A stretch of DNA of 32,895 bases from positions 1 to 32,895 of the forward strand of contig JAPHEF010000022.1 in NCBI GenBank assembly GCA_029259535.1, in the 5' to 3' direction. Position 1 is the first letter of the stretch. Each line of letters begins with the position of its first letter. The translations under genes and the position numbers were made by a program. This DNA comes from Alkanophaga liquidiphilum (GTDB lineage Archaea > Halobacteriota > Syntropharchaeia > Alkanophagales > B39-G2). The notes under the pieces are model-generated. The model did no database searches, had not been told where the DNA came from, and was given only the letters and a program-made list of their open reading frames with translations. Shown here piece after piece: positions 1 through 7,850 of this stretch.

Positions 1-1970
1 TATATTGGTGAGACTGGACCTTGAGGGGGATATTCCCGTGTACAAAAGGGACATCTCCAGATTTTGTCTCTAATAAACACAGTATTCAAATTGCCCGAAC
101 CGCAAAAAACGCAAATAGAATTTGAATTTGCATTTAAAGAGCCGCAATCAAGGCATTTCTTTTGTTCAATGAATTTATTATCTTCTGGGTTTTCAAAAAC
201 TTGCCAAATACGATAACCATCTTCATTGTAATTTAACCTTTTGCTATCAATAGTTGGATCTTTACCTATTGTTGATCTAACTCTTAACGAATAATCCAAC
301 GGATTTTCTTCAAAGACACTTCTATAGAAGACTTCTCCACAAAATCTACAAATTCCGACCTCCTCAACAGCTCCTTCACATTTCACACATTTTTCATGAG
401 GTTTTGTGTATATCTCTCCACACTTCGCGCAAATAAAAATTTCTCCAAATGGCCATTCTTCTCCAAGGGTCTTAAAGAAAATGTGAACTTGAGGTCTTAT
501 AAGAGATTCTTTTTCTCCTTTGCCATATAGAGCTGGGTCATAAGCAATGCTTCCAGTATATAAATAACTCCATACCAGATTTTCTATTTCTTCAAACGAT
601 AAAGAGCGAAGTTCCTCACATTCAGAAAGTTCTTCACAGATATTTTCTATGCTTTTAGGTCTTTCATAAATGGTGTCCACAATCTCCTTAAATATTTTAT
701 TATTCGAAAGTAATTTTCCAAGCAATGCCAGTCTTTCTTCATCATCAGGTATCTGGGGCACATCCTCGGAAAAATATTTGCAGAAACCCTCAAACTCATC
801 TTTTTGCATAGAAAGAAGTTCTTGAGAAGAATATAAAGGAATCGTAGAAATTTTTGAAGGAATGCTATTTCCTTGAAGTGTGAGTCTTTCTTTTTCACCT
901 GTAATAATATTATCTGGAGAGATGGTTTCTCCAAAAATTTGAGATGCAAACCTAGCAATGTCTTCACGAGCTCTCGGTGCCGAGGATATGGTTGCACTTG
1001 TACCAATGCAAATGATCTTTTCTTTGGAATATTTTTTAATTCTGGACTTGAGCCTTCGGATGAGTAATGCTACTTCTGTGCCAGTGGCTCCGGAATACCA
1101 ATGAACTTCATCAAACACTAAAAACTTCATGCAGGGGCTTTGGAATAATTTTGCGTCTTCTCTTCGCAAAAGTAAATACTCTAATTGAACATAGTTTGTT
1201 ATTAATATATCTGGAGGATTATCTCCTATCTCTTTTCTGGTTATTATCTCGAAATCGTTTGTATAATTTGGATTCACACTGCATGTCAATCTTGCTTTTC
1301 CCTCTCGTAATTCAGGTCTTAGCTTTAGTTTATCACAATCTGCCGGACAACCGGGTATTGACAAAGTACCCATGACAGTTTTGTCTAGCTGGCACCTTTG
1401 AGGAGGAATTTTTCGTAACTCGTTATCGCTTTCATCATGAGGAGTTTGTCCGGTGTATCTGCAAAAAGTTATAGGGTCAGATAGATTAGAGTTTATTTTA
1501 TATAAAATCGTTCGAAGTCGTAGCATTTGATCATTCGCCAGAGCGTTCATGGGGTATACTATAATCGCTTTAATTCCTTTCCGTCTATTTTTTAAGCAGT
1601 AATTGATTATGGGAAGAAGAAAAGCTTCGGTTTTACCGCTTCCGGTTCCTGTTGATATTATTGTGTGTTGCTCTTGGAGTATGGATTGTATTGCTTCTTC
1701 TTGATGTCTGTAAAGTTCATCTAATTGTAATGATTCCACTATCAAATGATGGAAATTGTTATTTCGTAAGAATTGTTTCGCATCATCTCCTTTTTTATAT
1801 TTTGAAGCCACAGATATAAATGGACCGTTCCATAACAATTTTTCATTATCTATCACGTTTTCAAATCTTTCTTTTAGGGATATCTCAGCAACGGGAAATG
1901 AGCTAAGGATAAAGTTTTTATATAATCTTTTGAGCTCATCCGATATATCTAGTGGATTGAAACTTACCAT
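1..1970 (-). CDS. DEAD/DEAH-box helicase with Cys-rich zinc-ribbon segments (3' part lies beyond the window)
   Basis: The minus strand stays open from an ATG at 1970 to the left edge, about 656 residues with no stop in the window. Motifs in order: Q-like LYRHQ near residue 86; Walker A STGTGSGKT near 106-114; motif Ia VYPMNALANDQ near 138-148; DEVH box near 287-290; TSAT near 324-327. Four cysteines (about 193, 208, 212, 230) lie between Ia and II, and several CxxC pairs (ICAKCGE, CVKCEG, CRFCG, CLDCG, CVFCG, CPFC) fill the last third. This architecture recalls MrfA/DrmA-type helicases carrying a C-terminal DUF1998 region, many of them in defence loci; the DUF1998 part would be outside the window. 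A ribosome site (AGGTGAT) precedes the ATG. The gene is visibly AT-rich compared with everything right of 2174, suggesting transfer. Helicase call is firm; subfamily is uncertain. Confidence 0.8.
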   Translation of the reverse strand, partial: MVSFNPLDISDELKRLYKNFILSSFPVAEISLKERFENVIDNEKLLWNGPFISVASKYKKGDDAKQFLRNNNFHHLIVESLQLDELYRHQEEAIQSILQEQHTIISTGTGSGKTEAFLLPIINYCLKNRRKGIKAIIVYPMNALANDQMLRLRTILYKINSNLSDPITFCRYTGQTPHDESDNELRKIPPQRCQLDKTVMGTLSIPGCPADCDKLKLRPELREGKARLTCSVNPNYTNDFEIITRKEIGDNPPDILITNYVQLEYLLLRREDAKLFQSPCMKFLVFDEVHWYSGATGTEVALLIRRLKSRIKKYSKEKIICIGTSATISSAPRAREDIARFASQIFGETISPDNIITGEKERLTLQGNSIPSKISTIPLYSSQELLSMQKDEFEGFCKYFSEDVPQIPDDEERLALLGKLLSNNKIFKEIVDTIYERPKSIENICEELSECEELRSLSFEEIENLVWSYLYTGSIAYDPALYGKGEKESLIRPQVHIFFKTLGEEWPFGEIFICAKCGEIYTKPHEKCVKCEGAVEEVGICRFCGEVFYRSVFEENPLDYSLRVRSTIGKDPTIDSKRLNYNEDGYRIWQVFENPEDNKFIEQKKCLDCGSLNANSNSICVFCGSGNLNTVFIRDKIWRCPFCTREYPPQGPVSPI

Positions 1971-2140
1971 ATCTTATCACCTACTGTTTTTCTATGCTTA
2001 AATATTATAAACCCGTCGCCCGCAATTCCGGACAACTCGTTCATATCCGCATTGCGCATATACTCCCATCCTGGAATTATATCTACATTGCGCGTGGGGC
2101 GTCTATAGGGTTTGCCTTCTAGCATGTCCAATGGACACAT
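1964..2140 (-). CDS. small hypothetical protein overlapping the helicase start
   Basis: A 58-codon frame runs from ATG at 2140 to TAA at 1964-1966 and overlaps the helicase ATG (1968-1970) by seven bases, the usual geometry of translational coupling. A GGGA element lies just before the ATG; a second in-frame ATG is at 2125. The product is polar, with the stretches IIPGWEYMRNAD and GIAGDGFIIFKHRK, no cysteine pair and no membrane segment. I do not recognise it. It may be a genuine small partner of the helicase or the tail of a larger gene cut off when the AT-rich segment joined the chromosome. Confidence 0.4.
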   Translation of the reverse strand: MCPLDMLEGKPYRRPTRNVDIIPGWEYMRNADMNELSGIAGDGFIIFKHRKTVGDKIW

Positions 2141-2169
2141 ATTCCCAAATTTTTGCTGATGTGGGAATA
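2140..2169. repeat. 8-bp perfect inverted repeat, possible terminator
   Basis: TATTCCCA (2140-2147) and TGGGAATA (2162-2169) are perfect inverted copies around a 14-base loop. On the minus strand they lie immediately after the flavodoxin stop codon, so a transcription end or 3' stabilising hairpin is the simplest reading. No long T-tract follows. The repeat also touches the start codon of the small upstream gene at 2140. Confidence 0.45.
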
Positions 2170-2173
2170 AAGC

Positions 2174-2671
2174 CTAAGCAGTGCTGCCCCCACTCGCCGC
2201 CAGCCTTTTCGCAAGCTCCGCGACCCGCCTTCCAAGCTTTCGGCAGTCGTCTAAGGCTTTTTCGTCGGGCGTTTTGACGGCGACGGCGCCGTAATGCCCG
2301 CCGGTTTCGAGGGGGTCGCCGACGACGAGCATGCCGTGGATGAGCATTGCTTGCAGTAACGAGAGAAGCGTGGTCTCGTTGCCGCCGAAGGGGTGTCCTG
2401 AGGACGTGAACGCCGCTCCGAGCTTGTCCACGAGCTTCCCCCGTATTTTCACGGAGTCGTTGATGAACTTTTTCATGCCGTCAGACATTGTGCCGAAATG
2501 TGTCGGCGACCCCAAAATGATGGCGTCCGCCGCCTCCAAGTCGGGAAGCGTCGTCTCCTTCACGCTCTTCACCTCGACGTCGGCACCCACCTCACGAGCG
2601 CCCTCGCCGACCGCTTTTGCCATCTTTTCGGTATTGCCCCCCAGAGAGTCATACACGATTAATACTTTCAT
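2174..2671 (-). CDS. flavodoxin-family protein (WrbA/NADPH-dependent FMN reductase-like)
   Basis: 165 residues with a full flavodoxin fold signature. The N-terminus MKVLIVYDSLGGNTEKMA carries the phosphate-binding loop for FMN (residues 8-16, S/T-x-GNT type). LGSPTHFGTMSDGMKKF near 54-70 is the second flavin loop, and FTSSGHPFGGNETTLLSLL near 88-106 is the third, matching the WrbA/flavodoxin_2 group. The ETGGHYGAV segment is also typical of that group. It probably acts as a cytoplasmic FMN electron carrier or quinone/flavin reductase. It stands alone, 133 bases after the etfA stop and on the same strand. The specific partner cannot be read from sequence. Confidence 0.85.
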   Translation of the reverse strand: MKVLIVYDSLGGNTEKMAKAVGEGAREVGADVEVKSVKETTLPDLEAADAIILGSPTHFGTMSDGMKKFINDSVKIRGKLVDKLGAAFTSSGHPFGGNETTLLSLLQAMLIHGMLVVGDPLETGGHYGAVAVKTPDEKALDDCRKLGRRVAELAKRLAASGGSTA

Positions 2672-2726
2672 CTTCGTGGGTTTGGCGATAAAAACTAAAT
2701 AAATTTGCTCTTTTACCCGGTTTGGT

Positions 2727-2736
2727 GGGGGGGGGG
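2727..2736. repeat. G10 homopolymer tract in the flavodoxin upstream region
   Basis: Ten consecutive G bases on the plus strand, between the etfA terminator and the flavodoxin start about 56 bases away. It does not resemble an archaeal promoter element. It could alter spacing upstream of the flavodoxin gene or be a length error from assembly. Confidence 0.6.
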
Positions 2737-2782
2737 ATTAAGTTACAGTTTTTAGCTGCGTAAGAGAAAGGAATGTTCGCTG

Positions 2783-2804
2783 TAAAAACAAAAGAAAAAA
2801 TAAA
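2783..2804 (-). terminator. T-rich transcription terminator after etfA
   Basis: Read on the minus strand, the bases immediately after the etfA stop codon contain T-runs of six, four and five separated by one or two bases. Archaeal RNA polymerase terminates at such oligo-T tracts without needing a hairpin. The position closes the HdrD-like/etfB/etfA operon. Confidence 0.6.
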
Positions 2805-3791
2805 TTAAGAACCGCCTTTTGCCTCTCTGACTTTTTCTGTGAGGACGGGGACGACTTTGAAGAGATCATCGACGATACCGTAGTCCGCAACAGTGAAAAT
2901 GGGTGCCTTCGGGTCTTTGTTGACGGCAACTATGGTCTCGGAGGCGCTCATCCCGGCGACGTGTTGGAAAGCGCCGCTAATTCCCAACGCCAAATATAGC
3001 TTCGGCTTGACAGTCTTACCCGACGTGCCGACCTGTCGGTCTTTGGGCAACCAGCCTTTGTCCACGATTGGGCGTGAACAAGCGATGACTGCACCGAGTT
3101 CGTTCGCGAGCTCTTCGATGATGCTGCGCACCTTTTCGTCGCTATAATCACCGACGCCACGCCCGACGGCAACGATGCGTTCCGCCTGCGTGATGTCCAC
3201 TTCGCCGACTGCCGCCTCCACGTATTCCAAGAAGCGTTTCGTCGTGATTTCTTCAGTGAGCGGCGACGGCGCCTTCTCAACCTCAGCGCTCAGCCCCGGC
3301 TCCTCAGCCTTGAACGCCGCTGAGCGAATCGTCGCCATGTAGGGCGCCGTCTTAAACGAGATGCGGGCGTTCACTTTGCCGCCATACATCTGGCGGATTG
3401 CGACCAGCCGCCCATCCTGCAATTCGAAGCCGATGCAGTCCGTCGCCAACGGGATCCCGAGCTCCGCAGCCAGCGCTGGAGCCAAGTCCATGCCGAAAGA
3501 CGTGTGTCCGATGAGCGTGAGTATCGGCTTCCTCTCCTTTATCAGGTGCGATAGGACCCTCTGGTAGGCTTCGGCGTTGAAATTCTCAAGCTTGTCGTCC
3601 TCGACGACGAGAATTTTGTCCGCCCAGCTCTTGAGCTGTTCCACGAAGTTGTCAATGTTCTTGCCAAGGAGCACGGCGGTGATGCTTGCGTTGAGGTTCT
3701 TTGCAAGGTCACGGCAGCCGCTCAGCATTTCAAACGTGATGTCCCGAAGCTCACCGCGCCGATGCTCCACCAAGACGAAAACCTCAGCCAT
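2805..3791 (-). CDS. etfA: electron transfer flavoprotein alpha subunit
   Basis: About 328 residues. The N-terminal half is the ETF alpha/beta domain (EVFVLVEHRRGELRDITFE start). The C-terminal half is the FAD domain: IACSRPIVDKGWLPKDRQVG, TSGKTVKPKLYLALGISGA, QHVAGM and IFTVADYGIVDDLFKVVP match the classical EtfA FAD-binding signature. With EtfB it forms a heterodimer that takes electrons from acyl-CoA dehydrogenase-type enzymes. I use the ATG at 3791 because AGGAGG at 3800-3805 sits correctly before it; a GTG at 3800 overlaps that ribosome site. It follows etfB by 12 bases, with a HdrD-like Fe-S gene upstream, so the electron exit is likely an ETF-to-Fe-S protein step. Confidence 0.95.
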   Translation of the reverse strand: MAEVFVLVEHRRGELRDITFEMLSGCRDLAKNLNASITAVLLGKNIDNFVEQLKSWADKILVVEDDKLENFNAEAYQRVLSHLIKERKPILTLIGHTSFGMDLAPALAAELGIPLATDCIGFELQDGRLVAIRQMYGGKVNARISFKTAPYMATIRSAAFKAEEPGLSAEVEKAPSPLTEEITTKRFLEYVEAAVGEVDITQAERIVAVGRGVGDYSDEKVRSIIEELANELGAVIACSRPIVDKGWLPKDRQVGTSGKTVKPKLYLALGISGAFQHVAGMSASETIVAVNKDPKAPIFTVADYGIVDDLFKVVPVLTEKVREAKGGS

Positions 3792-3803
3792 CCGTTTCAC
3801 CTC

Positions 3804-4598
3804 CTATTTCGGAATTAGCCCTCTCTCGTCAAGGATGCCTGCCAGCTTCGTCGCTGTTTCGTCAGGGGCGCCAGTGAGAATTTCTGCCATCTTCTCAACG
3901 GGTGGGATGTAAAGCTCCTCAAGCGTGAGCAACGAACCCTTCTCGCCGACCTCGTCGGGACTGAGCCCGATGTCGCTCAGGCTGAGCACCTTTAACTCCT
4001 TCTTCTTCGCCTTCCTTATGCCCATGATCGAGACGTATCTCGGCTCGTTTATCCCCGTTTGCACAGCAAGCACCGCTGGCAATTGAATCTCAAGCACCTC
4101 CTCAAGCCCCCCCTCAAGCTCGCGGTGCACCTTCGCCTTCCCGTCCTGCGGCTCGACTTTCGTGACGAGCGCCGCATGCGGAATTCCGAGAAGCTCGGCG
4201 AGCGTCTGCCCAACTTGCCCAAAGCCGTCGTCGCCAGCTTGCGCACCCGTGAAGATTATGTCGTATTCCATCCCCTTTATCACGGCGCACAATACCTTCG
4301 CAAGCGCATAAGCATCCGAACCCTCAAGCGCCGGATCCTCTATCCGAATCGCACGGTCTGCACCCTTCGCCAAGCAGCGACGCAGCGTGTCCTCCGACTC
4401 CTTCCCGCCTATCGTGATGGCAACGACCTCGCCGCCGTATTTCTCCTTCATCAGAATCGCTTCCTCCACTGCATACTCGTCCCACTCGTTTATCCCGAAC
4501 GCCAGTCCCTCCTTCTTTATCCCCTTCTTATCAGGCGTGATTACGACGTCCGCCTCTGCCGTGTCCGGCACGTGCTTCACGCACACCACTATCTTCAT
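3804..4598 (-). CDS. etfB: electron transfer flavoprotein beta subunit
   Basis: 264 residues, normal length for EtfB. MKIVVCVKHVPDTA is the standard N-terminus. RCLAKGADRAIRIED near residues 93-107 and the loop FTGAQAGDDGFGQVGQTLAELLGIP near 115-139 match the nucleotide-binding region, which in different ETF groups holds AMP or a second FAD. Whether this is a simple or bifurcating ETF cannot be settled by eye. A strong ribosome site (GGAGGGTGATG) precedes the ATG. Placed between the HdrD-like gene and etfA, all on one strand with short gaps. Confidence 0.95.
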   Translation of the reverse strand: MKIVVCVKHVPDTAEADVVITPDKKGIKKEGLAFGINEWDEYAVEEAILMKEKYGGEVVAITIGGKESEDTLRRCLAKGADRAIRIEDPALEGSDAYALAKVLCAVIKGMEYDIIFTGAQAGDDGFGQVGQTLAELLGIPHAALVTKVEPQDGKAKVHRELEGGLEEVLEIQLPAVLAVQTGINEPRYVSIMGIRKAKKKELKVLSLSDIGLSPDEVGEKGSLLTLEELYIPPVEKMAEILTGAPDETATKLAGILDERGLIPK

Positions 4599-4627
4599 AG
4601 CATCACCCTCCTGTTCTCTTCACTCTC

Positions 4628-5761
4628 CTACTCAATAGCCTCAACAAGCAACTCGGAGATGTCTTTTACCTCAATCTTGCCCTCATAGCCGGTCATTTTC
4701 ACAGCATCTTCAAAAGTGAGCATGCAGAACGGACACGCCACCGCTATGATCTCGGCGCCGAGTGCCACCGCCTCCTTTACTCTCGTCTCCGCAGTCCGCT
4801 CGCCTGTTGCTGTAGCCTCTGCCCACATGCGTCCGCCGCCGCCCTCGCAGCAGACGCTCCGCTCCTTCTCACGGTCGTATTCCAGAAGCTCGACGCCTGG
4901 AATGCTCGAAATCAGCTTCCGTGGCTCCTCAAAAATCTTGTTCTGCTTGCCGAGGAAGCACGGGTCTTGGTAAATCACCTTCTTCTTCAGTTCCTTCGTG
5001 AGCTTGAGCAAGCCGTTGTCGAGCTTTTCGCAGAGAAGCTGCGTGTAGTGGAAGACCTCAGCCTTCAGCCCCTCGTATTCGTTCTTAAAAACGTTATAAC
5101 AATGCGGCGACGACGTCACAATACGTTCAACGCCGTAATTCTCGAAGATTTCAACGTTTTCCTCCATGAGCATCTCGAACAGCCCAACCTCGCCCATGCG
5201 TCGAATTTCATTACCGCAGCACTTCTCCTCGTTGCCGAGGATTGCGAAGTCCACGCCTGCAGCCTTGAAGACTCGGACGAGCGACTTTGCGACGTTCTGC
5301 ACCCTCGGGTCGTAAGCTGGCGTGCACCCTACGTAGTATAAATACTCTGCGCCCTCAGACGCACTCTTAAGAGAAAGTTCCGCCGCCCACTCGTCTCGTT
5401 TCGACGGCGCACGACCCCAGGGATTGCCGTTTTTGAAGGTGCTTTCGAGGGCTTCTTGGACGGTGGCTGGCACCTTCGCCTCTTCGATCAAGATGCTGCG
5501 CATTCCGATAATGACTTCGACGGGCTGTAAGTCTCGAGGGCAGCGGAGCCGGCACGTTGCGCACGTCGTGCAGTCCCAGAGGAATTCCTTGTCCAGAACC
5601 ACCTCGTTGTCGAAAAGCAAAGCTTCTCGGACATGCTTCCTTGGGCTTAGCTGTGAGCGCATCGAAAGCGGGCAGCTGCCCGTACATTTCCCGCACTGCA
5701 AGCACACGAAAAGGTCATATTTTTCCCCAAAACTCTCTCCATCTATCGTCTCCATGCCCAT
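4628..5761 (-). CDS. HdrD/GlpC-like Fe-S oxidoreductase with two CCG domains, partner of EtfAB
   Basis: 377 residues. An N-terminal bacterioferredoxin domain binds two [4Fe-4S] clusters (C20, C23, C26, C30 and C64, C67, C70, C74, each the last followed by Pro). Two cysteine-rich CCG domains follow: GCTPAYDPR / KCCGNE / SPHCYNV, then DPCFLGKQN / VCCEGGGGRMW / ACPFCM. This is the HdrC+HdrB fusion layout of HdrD, which holds the noncubane [4Fe-4S] sites reducing CoM-S-S-CoB, and of ETF-linked relatives. Being first in an operon with etfB and etfA suggests it receives electrons from ETF and passes them to a disulfide or membrane acceptor. The exact substrate is inference. GAGGG fits better with the ATG at 5755; the ATG at 5761 is possible if nearly leaderless. 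Confidence 0.85.
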   Translation of the reverse strand: MGMETIDGESFGEKYDLFVCLQCGKCTGSCPLSMRSQLSPRKHVREALLFDNEVVLDKEFLWDCTTCATCRLRCPRDLQPVEVIIGMRSILIEEAKVPATVQEALESTFKNGNPWGRAPSKRDEWAAELSLKSASEGAEYLYYVGCTPAYDPRVQNVAKSLVRVFKAAGVDFAILGNEEKCCGNEIRRMGEVGLFEMLMEENVEIFENYGVERIVTSSPHCYNVFKNEYEGLKAEVFHYTQLLCEKLDNGLLKLTKELKKKVIYQDPCFLGKQNKIFEEPRKLISSIPGVELLEYDREKERSVCCEGGGGRMWAEATATGERTAETRVKEAVALGAEIIAVACPFCMLTFEDAVKMTGYEGKIEVKDISELLVEAIE

Positions 5762-5784
5762 CCCTCTGTGAGCGTTGAAAACCT

Positions 5785-6396
5785 ATGGCTTTTAAATGCT
5801 TTCGGGCAAACGGTATAAAAAATTTCCTAAATTTAACGGGGTTGGTAAGCTTGGATGCGGCAAAGCCTCGGAAGCTCGTGGATGAGATTTTGGAGCTCGG
5901 CGATGAGATTTTCGGGAGCGGCGCTGTGGAGACGATAAAAGAATGCTTGCAATGCGGGCGCTGCACCGGGAGTTGTCCGTCAGGGAGAGTCACGGCGTTG
6001 CGCACGAGGAAGGTGTTTCTGCTCTCGCTTTTAAACCTGCGGGAGCGTTTGCTCTCAGCAGACGAGCTTTGGCTCTGCACCACGTGCTACACGTGCTACG
6101 AGCGGTGCCCTCGCAAGGTGAAAACTACGGACATCATAAGAATCGTGAGGAACATCGCCGCCAGAGAGGGATACATGGCTGATGCCCACAAGAGGGTGGC
6201 GGCGCTTGCGATAAAAACCGGGCACGCCGTCCCGATAGACGAAGCGACGCGGGAACAGCGGCGGAAATTAGGGCTCACCGAAGTCCCGCCGACGACACAG
6301 ACCCACGAAGCGGCGCTGAAAGAGCTTCAAGAGATTGTGAGGATGACCGGCTTCGACAAGCTCGTAGGCTTCGACTGGGCGAAGATGGACGTGTAG
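5785..6396 (+). CDS. hdrC: heterodisulfide reductase subunit C-like ferredoxin
   Basis: 203 residues in the longest form. Two [4Fe-4S] motifs, ECLQCGRCTGSCPSG near 52-66 and CTTCYTCYERCPRKV near 98-112, sit in a helical frame typical of HdrC, with DIIRIVRNIAAREGYMADAH after the second cluster as in the family. It is followed at 15 bases by an HdrB homologue, so the pair forms the HdrBC electron-transfer and disulfide-reducing unit. No HdrA flavoprotein is in the window, so the electron donor is unknown; the MvhD fusion at 20536 or the ETF operon next door are candidates. The start is uncertain: a good TATA box lies inside the first 40 bases, which favours TTG 5842 or 5851. Confidence 0.85.
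   Translation: MAFKCFRANGIKNFLNLTGLVSLDAAKPRKLVDEILELGDEIFGSGAVETIKECLQCGRCTGSCPSGRVTALRTRKVFLLSLLNLRERLLSADELWLCTTCYTCYERCPRKVKTTDIIRIVRNIAAREGYMADAHKRVAALAIKTGHAVPIDEATREQRRKLGLTEVPPTTQTHEAALKELQEIVRMTGFDKLVGFDWAKMDV
5788..5823. promoter_or_regulatory. back-to-back TATA boxes between the etf operon and hdrCB
   Basis: TTTAAA at 5791-5796, read on the minus strand, lies about 26 bases before a start near 5768, which gives the HdrD-like gene a short leader containing GAGGG. TATAAAAAA at 5814-5822 on the plus strand predicts a start near 5843. That would put the real hdrC start at TTG 5842 or TTG 5851 (GGGG at 5838-5841), rather than the ATG at 5785. Prediction from spacing only. Confidence 0.45.
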
Positions 6397-6410
6397 TGGG
6401 GGTGTGAAGA

Positions 6411-7286
6411 ATGAAATATGCATATTTTCTGGGCTGCATCACGCCAAACCGTTACCCGGGAATAGAGGCGGCGACAAAAAAGGTTTTGAAGGCGTTTGAC
6501 GTTGAGGTAGTGGAGATGGAGGGCGCCTCCTGCTGTCCAGCGCCTGGGGTTTTCGGGAGTTTCGACTTGCGGACGTGGCTGCCGCTCGCCGCCCGCAACC
6601 TGTGCATTGCGGAGGAGCTGGGCTGCGACATCATAACAACGTGCAATGGCTGCTACGGCTCGCTTCAAGAGGCAAACCACTTGCTGAAGCACGACGCACG
6701 GCTCAGAGCGCGGGTGAACGAGATTCTTAGGGGCATAGAAAAGGAATTTAAAGGCACGATAGAGGTGAAGCACGTCGTTGAGATTTTATACGATGACGTA
6801 GGGCTTGAGAGGATTAAAGAGGTGGTTAAGAAGCCGCTGGAGGGCGTGAGCGTCGCGGTCCACTACGGTTGCCACTTTCTCAAGCCATCGGAGGTAAGAG
6901 GACACGGCTCATCAGAGACGCCGACACTCCTCGACGAGCTCGTGGAGATTACTGGCGCTAAGAGTGTCGAATACAAAGATAAGCTGATGTGTTGTGGCGC
7001 CGGCGGCGGCGTGCGTGCTCGCAGCTTGGAAACTGCGCTCAAATTCACGATGCAGAAACTCGAAAACGCAAAGAACGCAGGCGCCGATTGCATAGTCCAC
7101 CCGTGTGCGTTCTGCCACCTGCAATTCGACCGCGGGCAGCTTGAGATAAAAGAGAAATTTGGCGGCGAGCCGAACATGCCAGTGCTCTTCTACACGCAAC
7201 TCCTCGGACTAGCGCTCGGTTTTGACGAAAAAGAGCTCGGGCTCGACTTGCAATACGTGAAAATGCCAGAGAAGCTCTTGAAATAG
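6411..7286 (+). CDS. hdrB: heterodisulfide reductase subunit B-like CCG-domain protein
   Basis: 291 residues, standard HdrB length. Two CCG motifs are complete: GCITPNRYP with SCCPAPG and TCNGCY, then HYGCHFLKP with MCCGAGGG and HPCAFCHLQF. In HdrB these cysteines hold the two noncubane [4Fe-4S] clusters that cleave CoM-S-S-CoB. GGGGGTG lies before the ATG. Together with hdrC it forms a two-gene unit divergent from the HdrD-like/etf operon. The native substrate may be CoM-S-S-CoB or another disulfide; an organism with an MCR homologue would be expected to make such a heterodisulfide. Confidence 0.9.
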   Translation: MKYAYFLGCITPNRYPGIEAATKKVLKAFDVEVVEMEGASCCPAPGVFGSFDLRTWLPLAARNLCIAEELGCDIITTCNGCYGSLQEANHLLKHDARLRARVNEILRGIEKEFKGTIEVKHVVEILYDDVGLERIKEVVKKPLEGVSVAVHYGCHFLKPSEVRGHGSSETPTLLDELVEITGAKSVEYKDKLMCCGAGGGVRARSLETALKFTMQKLENAKNAGADCIVHPCAFCHLQFDRGQLEIKEKFGGEPNMPVLFYTQLLGLALGFDEKELGLDLQYVKMPEKLLK

Positions 7287-7290
7287 CTTA

Positions 7291-7836
7291 ATGCGATTGG
7301 CGAGCGAGTTTAAAAGGAAAGCCATTCACGCCATTGGCATACTAACGCCTGTATTTTTCGAAATTTTTGGCAAACAGTTCCTAATCTTGAGCGTCCTTTT
7401 CTGCCTTTGCTTCTCTTCATTCTTCGAGTTTTTAAGACTGAAACATAACAAGCTCGTTTTTTACTCGAAACTTCTCAGGAGTTACGAGCAAGATAGACTC
7501 GCAGGTTACGTGTTTTTCCTAATCGGCATCTTGACGTGCGTCGTTATTTTTGAGAGCGCCGTGGCAATGGCAGCCATCCTAATGCTCGCAGCAGGCGATG
7601 GCATCGCCGGCGTCATGAAAGCCTTGACGACGGGAAGGTTGGCGGCGCTCGCGATGTTCGTCATAAGCACGGCGGTCGGTTGCATTTACCTCCCGTTGCC
7701 CGTCTCGATGCTCGGCGCCGTAGGCGCAACCGTTGCGGACTTCCTACCACTACACTTGAGATTCCTCGACGACAACCTCTTGATTCCTCTGTTTTCAGCA
7801 ACGCTCATGCAATTAAGCTTGTTTTTGCTTCTTTGA
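7291..7836 (+). CDS. integral membrane polyprenol/dolichol-kinase-like protein
   Basis: 181 residues, mostly hydrophobic, with about five membrane segments. FKRKAIHAIGILTPVFFE at the N-terminus matches the RKxxH-type motif of the SEC59/phytol kinase and CDP-diglyceride synthetase-like group, and AAGDGIAGVMKALTTGR matches the GDxxA nucleotide/metal motif. A CTP-dependent polyprenol or geranylgeraniol kinase role in archaeal lipid or glycan carrier metabolism is therefore likely but unproven. It follows hdrB by four bases and is probably co-transcribed, though its job seems unrelated. It is convergent with the transporter ATPase, with only 14 bases between stops. Confidence 0.65.
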   Translation: MRLASEFKRKAIHAIGILTPVFFEIFGKQFLILSVLFCLCFSSFFEFLRLKHNKLVFYSKLLRSYEQDRLAGYVFFLIGILTCVVIFESAVAMAAILMLAAGDGIAGVMKALTTGRLAALAMFVISTAVGCIYLPLPVSMLGAVGATVADFLPLHLRFLDDNLLIPLFSATLMQLSLFLLL

Positions 7837-7850
7837 GCTCCACATGCAAC

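Noticed and set aside
1756..2001. Plus-strand frame in the AT-rich left region
   Set aside because: It runs antisense to the helicase N-terminus, which has recognisable motifs; no features of its own.
2331..2702. Plus-strand frame opposite the flavodoxin gene
   Set aside because: Shadow of the well-supported flavodoxin reading frame on the minus strand.
4059..4688. Long plus-strand open frame opposite etfB
   Set aside because: It lies antisense to a clear etfB gene and its peptide has no family features; a shadow of GC-rich codon use.
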